64,000 nucleotides of DNA from Phyllobacterium zundukense. GTDB taxonomy: Bacteria; Pseudomonadota; Alphaproteobacteria; Rhizobiales; Rhizobiaceae. The notes under the pieces are model-generated. The model was not told the DNA's origin and searched no databases. It saw nothing but the letters and a program-made list of their open reading frames with translations. The position numbers and the translations under genes were made by a program. Positions within the stretch are counted from its first letter, which is position 1; every line of letters begins with the position of its first letter. The stretch spans positions 1-64,000 of the forward strand of contig NZ_CP017944.1 in assembly GCF_002764115.1 (NCBI RefSeq), given 5' to 3'. Positions 43,626 to 53,536 of this stretch are shown one piece after another.

Positions 43626-43668
43626 ATTTCCCCTGAAACGCTTCGGCCTTTCCAGCCGGTTGAGCCAT

Positions 43669-43736
43669 AAAAAAACGCCGCTGGGTGCCGCACACTCCTG
43701 GAAATGAACCAGTGGAATGAACTTGCCCAAGCGACG
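43669..43736 (-). terminator. Leader terminator (attenuator) before nrtA
   Basis: On the minus strand CGTCGCTTGGG pairs with CCCAGCGGCG across a 40-nt loop. A run of seven T residues follows, about 45 bp before the nrtA ATG. A factor-independent terminator inside a leader is what NasT-type ANTAR proteins override. A second stem, GCACC/GGTGC, lies upstream in the leader at about 43752-43768. Confidence 0.72.
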
Positions 43737-43806
43737 TCGATGTCTTTGAAGCACCCGATATTGGTGCCTGCGGTTCCTGTCGTCATTGACGGAACAAAAT
43801 TAGTTA

Positions 43807-43823
43807 TGCAAACCGCGTGCCAG
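43807..43823 (-). promoter_or_regulatory. Sigma-54 promoter of the nrtA operon
   Basis: On the minus strand CTGGCACGCGGTTTGCA: the -24 TGGCACG and -12 TTGCA elements with correct spacing, an excellent fit to the RpoN consensus. It would start a transcript about 170 nt before the nrtA ATG, upstream of the leader terminator. Confidence 0.9.
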
Positions 43824-43929
43824 ATTGACGATAAAAATATAACCTGTTGTTATAGATTGCTTATTTATGTGAATTGCCCAATGGGCTTAACTGCGTGGTG
43901 AGGAACCCAAAGCGAGCGATTTGTGCAAA

Positions 43930-43946
43930 TGCACCGAATCCATGCA
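43930..43946. promoter_or_regulatory. NtrC-like enhancer site
   Basis: TGCACC-gaatc-CATGCA matches the NtrC consensus TGCACC-N5-GGTGCA at 10 of 12 positions. It lies about 110 bp upstream of the sigma-54 promoter, a normal enhancer distance. A second imperfect dyad, TTGTGCACAGCACAA, lies at 43953-43967. Confidence 0.65.
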
Positions 43947-43980
43947 AATTTATTGTGCACAGCACAAAATTTATGCCGCC

Positions 43981-45270
43981 TCAAATTTCACCTTGTTCCG
44001 GAGAACCTACATCCGAAGTCTGGATATTGAACCCCTGCAGATAGCCGGGAATATTCTGCGAATCGAATACGGCACCATCGATAAATCCATCATCCGTCGC
44101 ACTTCCCTCGATCCGCAAATCATCGGACGGGATATCGGAACGCGATCCCAGAGCATTCCGATACAGATCTGGACGGAAGGCCGAAGATACTTGTCGACTG
44201 GTCTCCGGCGAATAGGCTGCCTGCCCCCATCGCACCATCTGGCTGAAAATCCATTGCGCCTGACTGATCCAGGGGAAATTGGCGCCTTCACGATGGAACG
44301 AAAAATACTCCGGGACCGTCCGCTCGGTTCCGTCAGGATCCGTAGTGAAGCTGCCGAGCAGGACGCGATGAACAATGTCGAATGGTGCATCGAGATAGCG
44401 CGGCTCAGCGAGTACTTGCGCCAATTCGCGCCGGTTCTCGGAAATATCGCACCAGGCTGCAGCACGATCGAGCGCAACGATGAGCCGTGACAAGGTCTCC
44501 GGATTCTGCTCGGCCCATTCGGGCCGCGTTCCGATGATTTTTTCCGGACTAGATGGCCAGATGTCTTCCTTGACCGCTACAATCCGGCCCACGTCTCGCG
44601 AAACTGCCACCATGTTCCACGGCGCACCGACACAGAACCCGTCGATTGCACCAGCCGAAAGCGCATCCGATGTCATCGGCGGCGGAACGACGACGAGTTT
44701 CACATCACGATCGGGATGAATGCCCCCGGCGGCCAGCCAGTAGCGCAATTCGTAATTGTGCGACGAAAATGGATAGGTCATGCCCAGAACAGGTAGGGCT
44801 TCACCCTTCTCCCGCATTTCCTCGATCACCAGCTTGAGCGCCTTGGCGTTGGCCAGTGCATTTTCATGCCCGGTCAATTCCGCTTTGGCCTGCATGCGGC
44901 GATAGAGCTGCACCGAAAGTGTAATGGCGTTGCCGCCGCGGCCAAGGGAAAAAGGTGTGATCACTGGCGACGGGTTGGAACCAAGTCCCAGCGCGGAGGC
45001 AACCGGCATGGGTGCAAGCATATGTGCCACATCGAACTGCCGGAATGCCAGCCGATCGCGGATATTGGCCCAGGAGACATCCTTGGCCAGCTCAAGCTGA
45101 ATGCCTTCGCGTGCGGCGAAGCCGAATTCCGCAGCAGCGATGAGCACGGAGGCGTCGACAAGCGGAATGAACCCTGCGCGAACCAGCCTTGTCCCTTCAC
45201 GCCGTATTGCGGCTGGCGCGGCAAGCCCATTCCTGTCGCTGCGATCAATCCCGGTTCGAATGAAACTCAT
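43981..45270 (-). CDS. nasS: Nitrate/nitrite sensor NasS (NrtA-like, no signal peptide)
   Basis: 429 aa, NrtA-like throughout (FIPLVDASVLIAAAEFGFA, GFCVGAPWN) but with no signal sequence, so cytoplasmic. NasS binds nitrate or nitrite and holds NasT inactive until the ligand appears. The gene is 8 bp after nasT, and they form one transcript separate from nrtA, 355 bp downstream. The cognate leader terminator lies in that gap. Confidence 0.92.
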   Translation of the reverse strand: MSFIRTGIDRSDRNGLAAPAAIRREGTRLVRAGFIPLVDASVLIAAAEFGFAAREGIQLELAKDVSWANIRDRLAFRQFDVAHMLAPMPVASALGLGSNPSPVITPFSLGRGGNAITLSVQLYRRMQAKAELTGHENALANAKALKLVIEEMREKGEALPVLGMTYPFSSHNYELRYWLAAGGIHPDRDVKLVVVPPPMTSDALSAGAIDGFCVGAPWNMVAVSRDVGRIVAVKEDIWPSSPEKIIGTRPEWAEQNPETLSRLIVALDRAAAWCDISENRRELAQVLAEPRYLDAPFDIVHRVLLGSFTTDPDGTERTVPEYFSFHREGANFPWISQAQWIFSQMVRWGQAAYSPETSRQVSSAFRPDLYRNALGSRSDIPSDDLRIEGSATDDGFIDGAVFDSQNIPGYLQGFNIQTSDVGSPEQGEI

Positions 45271-45278
45271 GACTGCTC

Positions 45279-45866
45279 CTAACTTCCCAGAATTGCCGCC
45301 GCCATGACGACGCTTTGGGCAATATCGGCAAGTTTTTTCTTCTCGTTCATGGCCGTCTGACGCAAAAGCGCATAGGCCTCATCTTCAGTCAATTTGCGGG
45401 ATTTCATCAAAATTCCCTTGGCGCGTTCGATGATTTTTCGCTCCTCGAGCGCGCTCTTGGCATCCGCCAGTTCCTGTTGGAGCCGGCTGAAGGCCTTGAA
45501 CCGGCTGACCGCCATATCGAGGATGGGCTTTACACGTTCTTTCTTCAGGCCATCGACCACATAGGCCGAAACACCCGCCTCCACCGCTGCCTCGATGGAC
45601 GATGTATCGGAGCGATCGACAAACATGGCGATGGGTTTGCGCACCGAGCGCGTCAGCTGGAACAAATGCTCAAGCATGTCGCGGTTTGGCGTCTCGATAT
45701 CGATGACGATGACGTCCGGGCTAATGATTTCGATCTGGCGTGCAAGCCCGACAATATCGTGGAGCACCACCACTTGATCATGGCCCGCCTCCCGCAACCC
45801 CTCTTCAATGATGGAGGCGCGAATGCGGTTTTCGTCAAAGATCATGATGGATAGTGCAGCCTTCAT
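45279..45866 (-). CDS. nasT: ANTAR-domain antiterminator NasT
   Basis: 195 aa. The N-terminal pseudo-receiver domain (Asp near residue 55 in VIVIDIETP) is followed by a C-terminal ANTAR RNA-binding domain (ALEERKIIERAKGILMKSRKLTEDEAYALLRQ). NasT binds the leader of the nitrate operon and prevents termination when NasS lets it go. First gene of a two-gene unit with nasS, with no clear sigma-54 site upstream. The leader hairpin at 43669-43736 is the obvious target. Confidence 0.94.
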   Translation of the reverse strand: MKAALSIMIFDENRIRASIIEEGLREAGHDQVVVLHDIVGLARQIEIISPDVIVIDIETPNRDMLEHLFQLTRSVRKPIAMFVDRSDTSSIEAAVEAGVSAYVVDGLKKERVKPILDMAVSRFKAFSRLQQELADAKSALEERKIIERAKGILMKSRKLTEDEAYALLRQTAMNEKKKLADIAQSVVMAAAILGS

Positions 45867-45964
45867 GCCTTATTTTTGCGCATGCATGAATATTGTGCAA
45901 TGCTACATTCAGCCACAGCACGATTAATTACATAATCGGACGCCCGTGGGGACCCGGCGGATTT

Positions 45965-48115
45965 TTAGCTTTCCTCCGGCGGCTTTTCCAATGCAGCTTT
46001 CTTGCGAGCCATGGTGTCTCTGGTGGCCGCTGCCGCCGCGCTGGCTGAATGATCTTCATTGCCGGCAACCTGGACCGTCGGCGACGCGAACCCGATACCG
46101 TTCTCCGCGAAGGCTTCGCGGATCATCGCATAGGCACGGCGCCGGATGGTGGATTGGTGGCCGGGTTTCGTCATCATGGCAAAGCTCAGGTTAATGCCAT
46201 AGTCGCCGAAGGCCTCCACGCCCTTCATTTTTACCGTCTCGATGATCTGCGGCCCGAATTCCTCATCCTCAAGCAGCGCTGCACCGACACCCTTCACGAG
46301 CTTTTTGACCTTGGCGATATCCGTGTCGTAGTTCACCGAGATCAGGAACTTGTCGATGACCCAATCCCTGCTCATGTTCTGGACCGCACCCAATGTACCA
46401 AAGGGGACAGTGAAGATCGGACCGCGATGGTGGCGCAGTTTGACGGAGCGGATGCTGAAGGATTCGACAGTGCCCTTGTAGCTGCCGCTCTGGATATATT
46501 CTCCCACCCGAAACGCATCATCCGTCATATAGAACACGCCGCTGATGATGTCCTTGACCAGCGCCTGCGAGCCGAAACCGATTGCGACGCCAAAAATGCC
46601 AGCGCCTGCGATCAATGGACCGATTGCGACGCCGAGCCCGGACAAAACCATCATGACGGCGATGACGGCGATGAGCACCGCAAGGAAATTGCGCAGGATC
46701 GGCAGCAAGGTCATGAGCCGTCCGCTGCGGGCCAGCGCAGCTTCATCGCCACCTTCGATGCGGGCACGCTCGATACGCTGATTGATGAGGCCCTTGACCA
46801 TATGCCAGATGAGGTCGGCGGCAAGCAGGATCACCACGCCGCTCAGTACGCCGCGGATGATGCGGCTGGCGGCTTCATCCTCCATCAATCCGCTTGCACG
46901 CAAGCGAATGACTGCGGCAAGCCAGGCGGCTGCGAGGGCGATGATGACCACCCTTGCGCCGCGTTCGATGAGCACTTCGAGGATCGGGTTCCTGGGCCTT
47001 GGCGCATCGTCAGGTCCGGCGAAGAACGACTTCACGATTGTGCTGGTGGTCCTTAAAATCGGCGGCAGAATGAGCGCATAGATGCCGACCCACAACGCCC
47101 CGCTCATGCCGGCGACCCATAAGAGCCATAGCAGGCACAGATAAAATGTAAGCAGCCACTCCTTGACGCGATAGGCCCGCGAAGCAATAGGGGCTTCCGG
47201 GCGGTTCCAAACGGTTTCCAGTACGACCGCCAGCAGACCAAGGCCCATGATGTAAACGATCAGGCTCTTGGCGTTGGGCGTGAAATTGAGTGCGGTCATC
47301 ACTCTGGCCGCCGCCCATCCCGTAAAAAAGATGCCTGCGAACAAAGCAACCCGTCGATACCAGAAGGCGGCCATCACATCATCCATCGGAATAAGACGCA
47401 TTTTGTTTTGCGCGCCGGGCGTCGATTGCTCGCGATGAAATCCCAGAAGAATGGCGGTCAATCGCGTGATCACACGCCAAGCAATCAGGGCGACAAGCAT
47501 GGGAAGGACAAGCATGGCCAGCAGCGGCGGCCAGGTGAAAGCAAGGAAAGCACCGATGCTGGCCAAAGCAAAGACCACCAAGGGTGCGATGGCTGCGAAG
47601 ATCGACCGGCCGATCATGTGATGCCGCGAGGGCGTGCCTCCCTCGATCGTAACGGGCGCAACGTTCCGCCTTATTGCCTGGCTGACCAGTCGCCGGAAGA
47701 CAAATTCGGCGCCAAAGCCGAGCGCCGCAAATGCGCCGAACAGAACCAGGATTGCTCCCGGCCCTCGCCCGTTGATTTCGGTCATGATCGTAGAGCTCGC
47801 CCCTGAAAACTCGGCAGGAATCGCCGGAATGGCTTGTCCAAGGCCCCGCAAATGCGACCGAACGGCATTCGACCAAAGCATAAACTCATCCGCTGCAGGC
47901 GCGACCGGAGTCTCTGCCGCCGCCGGCGCGCCCTTTGTCGCGATCCATGCCTTGACGTCAGGATCATCCAGGAGCTTCAGGAGCTGCTCAACCTTTTCCG
48001 GCGGGGGGGCAGGCGTTGCCGATTGCGCCAGCCCGGCAGAGATGAACATTGCGCAAACCCACAAAGCGACCGCGCATGTCACGAACAATCGCGTTGAGAT
48101 GAAATCACGATACAT
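45965..48115 (-). CDS. Large MscS-family mechanosensitive channel
   Basis: 716 aa. An N-terminal signal peptide (MYRDFISTRLFV...SAGLAQ) is followed by a Pro-rich periplasmic segment and about ten membrane spans. The MscS core then follows: pore helix LSGLGVAIGPLIAGAGIFGVAIGFGSQALVKDIISGVF, beta domain, and a C-terminal alpha/beta domain ending in a basic tail. ATG 48115 has AGGAGG upstream. It resembles the YbiO/MscK-like large channels more than the 286-aa MscS. It probably acts in osmotic downshock relief. Confidence 0.88.
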   Translation of the reverse strand: MYRDFISTRLFVTCAVALWVCAMFISAGLAQSATPAPPPEKVEQLLKLLDDPDVKAWIATKGAPAAAETPVAPAADEFMLWSNAVRSHLRGLGQAIPAIPAEFSGASSTIMTEINGRGPGAILVLFGAFAALGFGAEFVFRRLVSQAIRRNVAPVTIEGGTPSRHHMIGRSIFAAIAPLVVFALASIGAFLAFTWPPLLAMLVLPMLVALIAWRVITRLTAILLGFHREQSTPGAQNKMRLIPMDDVMAAFWYRRVALFAGIFFTGWAAARVMTALNFTPNAKSLIVYIMGLGLLAVVLETVWNRPEAPIASRAYRVKEWLLTFYLCLLWLLWVAGMSGALWVGIYALILPPILRTTSTIVKSFFAGPDDAPRPRNPILEVLIERGARVVIIALAAAWLAAVIRLRASGLMEDEAASRIIRGVLSGVVILLAADLIWHMVKGLINQRIERARIEGGDEAALARSGRLMTLLPILRNFLAVLIAVIAVMMVLSGLGVAIGPLIAGAGIFGVAIGFGSQALVKDIISGVFYMTDDAFRVGEYIQSGSYKGTVESFSIRSVKLRHHRGPIFTVPFGTLGAVQNMSRDWVIDKFLISVNYDTDIAKVKKLVKGVGAALLEDEEFGPQIIETVKMKGVEAFGDYGINLSFAMMTKPGHQSTIRRRAYAMIREAFAENGIGFASPTVQVAGNEDHSASAAAAATRDTMARKKAALEKPPEES

Positions 48116-48356
48116 TGGCGCGGCCTCCTGGCCCGGATTCGTCACACCGAACGGAGCGAAACGTTGCTTTACCCGGCGTGGCAGTGCAGCAACCATTTTG
48201 TACCATCGGCCAGATGATTGTTGGATAAAAACATCGCCTCGTCAAAGTTGTTACAGTTATCATTGCGTTACCGAACGCTGTGCAGCATTCTTTGTAAACG
48301 TGAACATCTGTTTATGCCTAACACAGGCATGTGAATTGGCTGGATCGAGGTTAGAC

Positions 48357-48638
48357 ATGCGACGCACTTTACCTGTTCTTCTGATGCTGGCCGCAATGCC
48401 GGGTTTTGCGGCGGCCGAAACGGTACAGACACGCACGCTGGAACGTCAGGCCGCAAGGGCAATTCGCAGTGCCGGATTTTGGTGCGACAAGGTAAGCGAA
48501 GCCAAGATTGACCAGGTCCTTTCGGCATCCGGTCCGACGGTCGTGCGTGTGACATGTGACGATCGCACGCGATACGAACAATACAAACTGACCATGACCC
48601 CAAAAAATACAATCGCAAAAATCGAGGTCTGGAAGTAG
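48357..48638 (+). CDS. Small secreted hypothetical protein
   Basis: 93 aa with a signal peptide (MRRTLPVLLMLAAMPGFAAA). The mature part has two Cys residues (GFWCDKV, VTCDDR), likely disulphide-bonded, and ends KIEVWK. Such short two-Cys periplasmic proteins are common in rhizobia, but I know no function. ATG 48357 has GAGG upstream. It is divergent from the mechanosensitive channel gene. Confidence 0.7.
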   Translation: MRRTLPVLLMLAAMPGFAAAETVQTRTLERQAARAIRSAGFWCDKVSEAKIDQVLSASGPTVVRVTCDDRTRYEQYKLTMTPKNTIAKIEVWK

Positions 48639-48764
48639 GGCCCACAAGCCCACGCTTCAAAATCCATCACCTGCAGCCGCAAAAGTAGCGACTTGTTAAC
48701 CTTGGCTTTCTATTCAAATAGCAAGCCCTATGGGTAACTTCACATCATTCCGCTTGCAGGCATC

Positions 48765-51332
48765 ATGCGTATCCCCAGAACAAATTTTCCAATTAAAACA
48801 GACGAATACGGGTTTGAGGACGAATTCGTAGAACGGCCGATTCGCGAGCCGGTCCCATCGGCGCACCCTGCACACTTAACCGAGATTCGCCCCTCCCTAG
48901 GTCGGGAAGCAGCGACTGGTCACGCCGGCCCTCAAAAGCCGGCACAATATGAGCCCGTAATTGTCAAACGTCCGGTAGCGCCGCCCACCCAGAGCAGATC
49001 GGCGGCCCCGGCGAGCCGCCCTCAGCCAGCAGAACAGATGAACATGGACCCATCTTCCGCACCGATTTCGAAACGCATGTTCTCGCTTTCCGAAAATGTC
49101 CGCTTCACCCGTACGCCCGATAGCGAACTTCTGAAGGGCAAGGGCTCCACAACGAGCGAGGCATCCGTCAAGGCGGCCGATCCTGCAGATAAGCCCGCAC
49201 CTTCCCGCATTCCTGTACCGCGCACGCCGGCTGCCCCGCCAAAAGCGCCCACTCCGGCAGCTCCACCGAGAACATCGAACGCCGCTCGTGCCACTCCTGA
49301 TTTGCGGCAGTCGAACAAGCCACCGCAGGATAATTCGCCGTTCGCTTATGTGTCGGATTACGCGTTCTTTGAGTCGATGGATCTTGCGGGCGACATCCTG
49401 CCTGTTGTTACCGCAGTGCCTTTAAAGCCGCGTCCACAGTTCAGTCCCGATGAAATCACCGCACGGTTTCGCGTCGTAGAATGCAAGAAGATCCAGCCCG
49501 GTTATGACGTGGCCAAACAGCACGTTTCCGCGCCGCCTCTTGATCCAATGCCAGTTGAAGCGAGCCAGGCAGTACAAGCGCCGTCTGAGCCAGTGTTGAA
49601 CATTGCTGACACCCCCGACTTGAGCCCGGCTGCCGATCCGGATCCCGTTCCCGCCATCACAGCTCCAGAACGCACCATCGCGCGGCGTCGCGATATCGCC
49701 CCGGTCCGGCCTCCGCTCCGGCCAAAACAATTCGCGATCACGAATCCGGCGGAGGCACACATGCCACCGGCCGTGCACGCAGGCTACGAAAAGCCGCCCG
49801 TGGCGCTGTTGCAGGAAGCAGTCACTCAGGACGCTGTTACCATTTCACAGGAAACGCTGGAGCAGAATGCCGGCCTCCTTGAAGCCGTGCTGGAAGATTT
49901 CGGCATCCGCGGTGAGATCATTCACGTGCGCCCTGGCCCTGTCGTGACGCTTTACGAGTTCGAACCGGCGCCGGGCGTGAAATCCTCGCGCGTCATCGGC
50001 CTCGCCGATGACATTGCCCGCTCCATGTCGGCACTTTCAGCACGCGTCGCCGTAGTTCCTGGCCGCAACGTCATCGGCATCGAATTGCCAAACGCGACCC
50101 GCGAAACTGTCTATCTTCGCGAAATGGTTGCCTCGGAAAATTTCGACAAGACCAAGTTCAAGCTGGCGCTTTGCCTCGGCAAGACGATCGGCGGCGAGCC
50201 TGTGATCGCCGAACTCGCCAAGATGCCGCATTTGCTCGTCGCCGGCACCACCGGCTCGGGCAAATCAGTCGCCATCAACACGATGATCCTGTCCCTACTC
50301 TACCGGCTCACCCCGGATGAGTGCCGCCTGATCATGGTCGACCCGAAGATGCTCGAGCTGTCGATCTACGATGGCATCCCGCATCTGCTCACGCCGGTCG
50401 TCACCGACCCCAAGAAGGCCGTGATGGCTCTCAAATGGGCGGTACGGGAGATGGAAGACCGCTACCGGAAAATGTCGAAACTCGGCGTACGCAATATCGA
50501 CGGTTTCAATAGCCGTGTTGCAACTGCCCGGGCTAACGGCGAGACCGTGATGTGCACAGTGCAAAGCGGATTTGACAAGGGAACCGGCGAGGCTGTCTAC
50601 GAACAGGAGGCCATGGATCTCACATCCATGCCCTATATCGTTATCATCGTCGACGAAATGGCTGACCTGATGATGGTCGCTGGCAAGGACATTGAGGGGG
50701 CGATCCAGCGCCTCGCCCAGATGGCTCGTGCCGCTGGCATCCACCTGATCATGGCCACGCAGCGCCCCTCGGTTGACGTCATCACCGGTACCATCAAGGC
50801 GAATTTCCCGACGCGTATCTCGTTCCAGGTAACATCCAAGATCGACAGCCGGACCATTCTGGGCGAACAGGGCGCAGAGCAGCTTCTCGGCCAGGGTGAC
50901 ATGCTGCATATGATTGGCGGCGGGCGCATTTCCCGTGTCCATGGCCCCTTCGTTTCCGATGAAGAGGTCGAGAAGATCGTCGCGCACCTCAAGGCTCAGG
51001 GCAGGCCCGACTATCTCGACACGGTCACGGCGGACGAAAGCGACGAAGAAGACGTCGAGACCGATGACGGCGCAGTCTTCGACAAGGGAAATGTGGCTGC
51101 TGAAGACGGCAACGAACTCTACGACCAGGCAGTCAAGGTCATACTGCGCGACAAGAAATGCTCGACTTCATATATCCAGCGCCGCCTGCAGATCGGCTAT
51201 AATCGTGCCGCCTCGCTGGTCGAGCGCATGGAGAAGGAAGGCCTCGTTGGCCCGGCCAATCATGTGGGCAAGCGCGAAATATTGACTGGCAACAGGGACA
51301 ATACTTCCCAAGGCGTCGCCGACGTTCAATGA
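48765..51332 (+). CDS. FtsK/SpoIIIE-type DNA translocase lacking membrane spans
   Basis: 855 aa. Residues 1-340 are low-complexity and Pro-rich, with no hydrophobic spans, so the protein is soluble or tethered by a partner. The motor follows: [18 protein letters not shown] (Walker A), [11 protein letters not shown] (Walker B) and GADMLHM-like [11 protein letters not shown]. The C-terminal gamma winged helix ([44 protein letters not shown]) binds oriented DNA sequences. Standard FtsK has four spans; this looks like the second, soluble paralogue known in alphaproteobacteria. It probably serves chromosome or dimer resolution, or chromid segregation. Confidence 0.9.
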   Translation: MRIPRTNFPIKTDEYGFEDEFVERPIREPVPSAHPAHLTEIRPSLGREAATGHAGPQKPAQYEPVIVKRPVAPPTQSRSAAPASRPQPAEQMNMDPSSAPISKRMFSLSENVRFTRTPDSELLKGKGSTTSEASVKAADPADKPAPSRIPVPRTPAAPPKAPTPAAPPRTSNAARATPDLRQSNKPPQDNSPFAYVSDYAFFESMDLAGDILPVVTAVPLKPRPQFSPDEITARFRVVECKKIQPGYDVAKQHVSAPPLDPMPVEASQAVQAPSEPVLNIADTPDLSPAADPDPVPAITAPERTIARRRDIAPVRPPLRPKQFAITNPAEAHMPPAVHAGYEKPPVALLQEAVTQDAVTISQETLEQNAGLLEAVLEDFGIRGEIIHVRPGPVVTLYEFEPAPGVKSSRVIGLADDIARSMSALSARVAVVPGRNVIGIELPNATRETVYLREMVASENFDKTKFKLALCLGKTIGGEPVIAELAKMPHLLVAGTTGSGKSVAINTMILSLLYRLTPDECRLIMVDPKMLELSIYDGIPHLLTPVVTDPKKAVMALKWAVREMEDRYRKMSKLGVRNIDGFNSRVATARANGETVMCTVQSGFDKGTGEAVYEQEAMDLTSMPYIVIIVDEMADLMMVAGKDIEGAIQRLAQMARAAGIHLIMATQRPSVDVITGTIKANFPTRISFQVTSKIDSRTILGEQGAEQLLGQGDMLHMIGGGRISRVHGPFVSDEEVEKIVAHLKAQGRPDYLDTVTADESDEEDVETDDGAVFDKGNVAAEDGNELYDQAVKVILRDKKCSTSYIQRRLQIGYNRAASLVERMEKEGLVGPANHVGKREILTGNRDNTSQGVADVQ

Positions 51333-51358
51333 CAGCGCGCCAAATGCTGCAGCGCTGT
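51332..51358. terminator. Convergent hairpin between ftsK-like gene and small secreted gene
   Basis: ACAGCGC and GCGCTGT form a 7-bp perfect stem across a 13-nt loop. The hairpin lies exactly between the two convergent stop codons. No T-tract on either side, so it may be a weak or bidirectional stop. Confidence 0.45.
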
Positions 51359-51594
51359 TAGAGCGATTGACGCTGGGCAGCTTTGACAGCTTTTGGCGGC
51401 GAACATCTGATCTTGATGTATTCGTTTGGCGAGCGTCCTACGATGGCTGTTCTTGCCACGTAGGCCTGACCTTGCAGGCCGCACATCATCGCATTGCTCG
51501 CCTGAGGCCCCACGATTACGTCCAGCGCCGTATCGGTCTGGCAATCAGCAGGTGAAAGGCTCGTTGAGCAGATAAGTATTACAACTTGGAGCAT
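51358..51594 (-). CDS. Small secreted hypothetical protein
   Basis: 78 aa. It starts with a hydrophobic signal (MLQVVILICSTSLSPADCQ), possibly ending at the Ala-Asp-Cys, which could also be a lipobox-like site. The mature part has GPQASNAMMCGLQGQAYVA and GRSPNEYIKIRC, a Cys-pair pattern I recall from many rhizobial small proteins. GAGGG lies upstream of ATG 51594. Function unknown. Confidence 0.68.
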   Translation of the reverse strand: MLQVVILICSTSLSPADCQTDTALDVIVGPQASNAMMCGLQGQAYVARTAIVGRSPNEYIKIRCSPPKAVKAAQRQSL

Positions 51595-51733
51595 TGTCGG
51601 CACCCTCTGTGAACAGTTGCTCCCCCCTACCCCGATAAGGTACGCTAATTTTGCTGCAATGCAACAAAATGCTGCCATGCAACATAGGATCTCCCGAAGA
51701 GAAGGGTTGAGGTACCGCGTGCACTTGTGGCGG

Positions 51734-53536
51734 CTAAGCTGTCTCGATGAGCGTCTTGAACACCAGACCCGTGGCGCTGGCCTTGGCCGAAGCCTTGATC
51801 GCGGCAATCGACGCGCTGACACGGTTTACATCCGAATAAACATGATCTTCGCTGATCTCCAGTACGGCGATGCTGCAACGCATCAAGGGGAACTGACATT
51901 CGCCGCCAGCGCGATCATGGGCGCGAATGGTGCCGGCGGTGCGGTCTTCCGCTGTATAGAGCTCGCGCACGCTGGCAGCAAAACCCTGCAGCAAACTGGT
52001 CAGAACCTTTTCCAGTTCCGCGGAAGTTCCTCCGGTCACGCCAACAAAGAAATCATCGCCGCCCACATGCCCCAGGAACTTGTCTTCCCCGACGAAATGG
52101 TGCCTGAGCAGGGAGGCAAAGAGGGCGATGGCGAGGTCGCCCTTCTGGAAGCCGTAGTGATCGTTGAACGGTTTGAAATTGTCGAAATCGCAGTAGCAGA
52201 AGAAGCGTTTCTCCGATCCGTCGCGCATGGCATCCTGAACGTAATCGCGAATGGACCGGTTACCTGGCAAACCGGTCAAAGGATTCTGGTCCTGGGCAGT
52301 CTTGAGCTGTTTTTCATTGATGATCTTGAGCAGCGACGAAGCGGAAAGCACTCCCGCATAACGAAGATTTTCCGTCAGGATCACACAATCACTGCCATCC
52401 ATGCCCGCGAAAATCTTCAGCATCTGCTCCGCTGGCGTATCGAGATCGGCGATCGGGGCATCGGTCACGAAATGTGCGATCCCGCGCTGATAAATACGGT
52501 TTTTCAACAGGTCGCGGCCGAACGGATGATAGATCATTCCTTTGACATGATACTCGTGCAAAACCCCGCGAGGTTCGCCGTTGGCACTCAGGATCGGGAA
52601 GAAGCTCTGCTGCGGATTCTTGCGGAAAAGCTCAAAAACCTTGTCGAGGTCCTCGTTTTCGCGGACAGCAGGCAGAGGTTGGATCTGCGCGCGGATGAGA
52701 ATGCTGTCCAGCGTCGCGGTTTGCCTGCGTGCGGAACCCGCCTGTTCGAGATGCGGATATGAATCCTGCAACTCACCGACATTTATGGTCGGACGAGCAA
52801 TGAAATAGCCTTGGACGAGATCACATCCAAGATCGCGGCAAATCACAAATTCCGCTTCCGTTTCAACACCTTCCGCTATGACGCGGGCACCCAGCATATG
52901 AGCCGTCTGAACAATCTGCTTGACGATATGTCGCTTGCGCGGCGTGATGTCGAGGCCGGTGACGAAATGACGATCGATCTTGATATAGTCGGTCGGAAAG
53001 TCGCAAAGGAGCTTCAGGCCATTGAAACCGACGCCAAAATCGTCGATGGCCAGCTTGAAGCCGGAATGACGCAACTTCTTGATGAGGTCGGCAAAGGCTG
53101 GGTCCTGCGCATTGTCGAAACGCTCCGACAACTCAAAGCAGATGGATGAAGAGCGTATATTGGCTTTGGCCAGATGATAAGTCAGCTTTTCGATGATATC
53201 GCCGCCAGTACCGATAAGCCTGGCGTCGATATTGATAAACAGCATTCGCTGGGCATAGCCGGGCAATCCGGAAAAGCTTGCAAAGGCTCGGCTGTTGACC
53301 ATTTGCTCGAGCTCCAGGAGCTGACCGACATCGTAAGCTTTGTCCAGAAGCTCCAGCGGCGATTGGAAACCAAGCCGATCATAGCCGCGCATCAACGATT
53401 CATAACCGAACGTAGCGCCCGTTGCAGCTTCCACCACAGGCTGAAACGCGGTTTCGATCGCGAGTTTGGCGAGTGTGACAAGCTGATCGTCGCCAAAACG
53501 GCGCAAGACCAACATTTCGGCTGGGCGGAAACTCAT
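51734..53536 (-). CDS. EAL-CBS-GGDEF cyclic-di-GMP protein
   Basis: 600 aa, cytoplasmic. The EAL domain (about residues 20-265) carries YESLMR (E46, with Ala to Ser in the motif), ELSER, IDDFGVGF, KIDRHF and AEGVET, so its key metal ligands are kept. CBS-like repeats occupy about 285-410. The GGDEF domain (about 430-590) has CDFDNFKPFNDHYG, and its signature reads GGDDFF at 492-497, an Asp in place of the usual Glu. So it is probably a phosphodiesterase with a weak or sensory GGDEF half, regulated by nucleotide binding at the CBS pair. Confidence 0.88.
   Translation of the reverse strand: MSFRPAEMLVLRRFGDDQLVTLAKLAIETAFQPVVEAATGATFGYESLMRGYDRLGFQSPLELLDKAYDVGQLLELEQMVNSRAFASFSGLPGYAQRMLFINIDARLIGTGGDIIEKLTYHLAKANIRSSSICFELSERFDNAQDPAFADLIKKLRHSGFKLAIDDFGVGFNGLKLLCDFPTDYIKIDRHFVTGLDITPRKRHIVKQIVQTAHMLGARVIAEGVETEAEFVICRDLGCDLVQGYFIARPTINVGELQDSYPHLEQAGSARRQTATLDSILIRAQIQPLPAVRENEDLDKVFELFRKNPQQSFFPILSANGEPRGVLHEYHVKGMIYHPFGRDLLKNRIYQRGIAHFVTDAPIADLDTPAEQMLKIFAGMDGSDCVILTENLRYAGVLSASSLLKIINEKQLKTAQDQNPLTGLPGNRSIRDYVQDAMRDGSEKRFFCYCDFDNFKPFNDHYGFQKGDLAIALFASLLRHHFVGEDKFLGHVGGDDFFVGVTGGTSAELEKVLTSLLQGFAASVRELYTAEDRTAGTIRAHDRAGGECQFPLMRCSIAVLEISEDHVYSDVNRVSASIAAIKASAKASATGLVFKTLIETA

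Noticed and set aside
45867..45964. Sigma-54 promoter before nasT
   Set aside because: A TGGC and a TTGCA are present on the minus strand but the spacing is too long for RpoN.
47634..48356. Long plus-strand frame leading into the 93-aa secreted protein
   Set aside because: It is antisense to the mechanosensitive channel; the signal peptide begins at ATG 48357.
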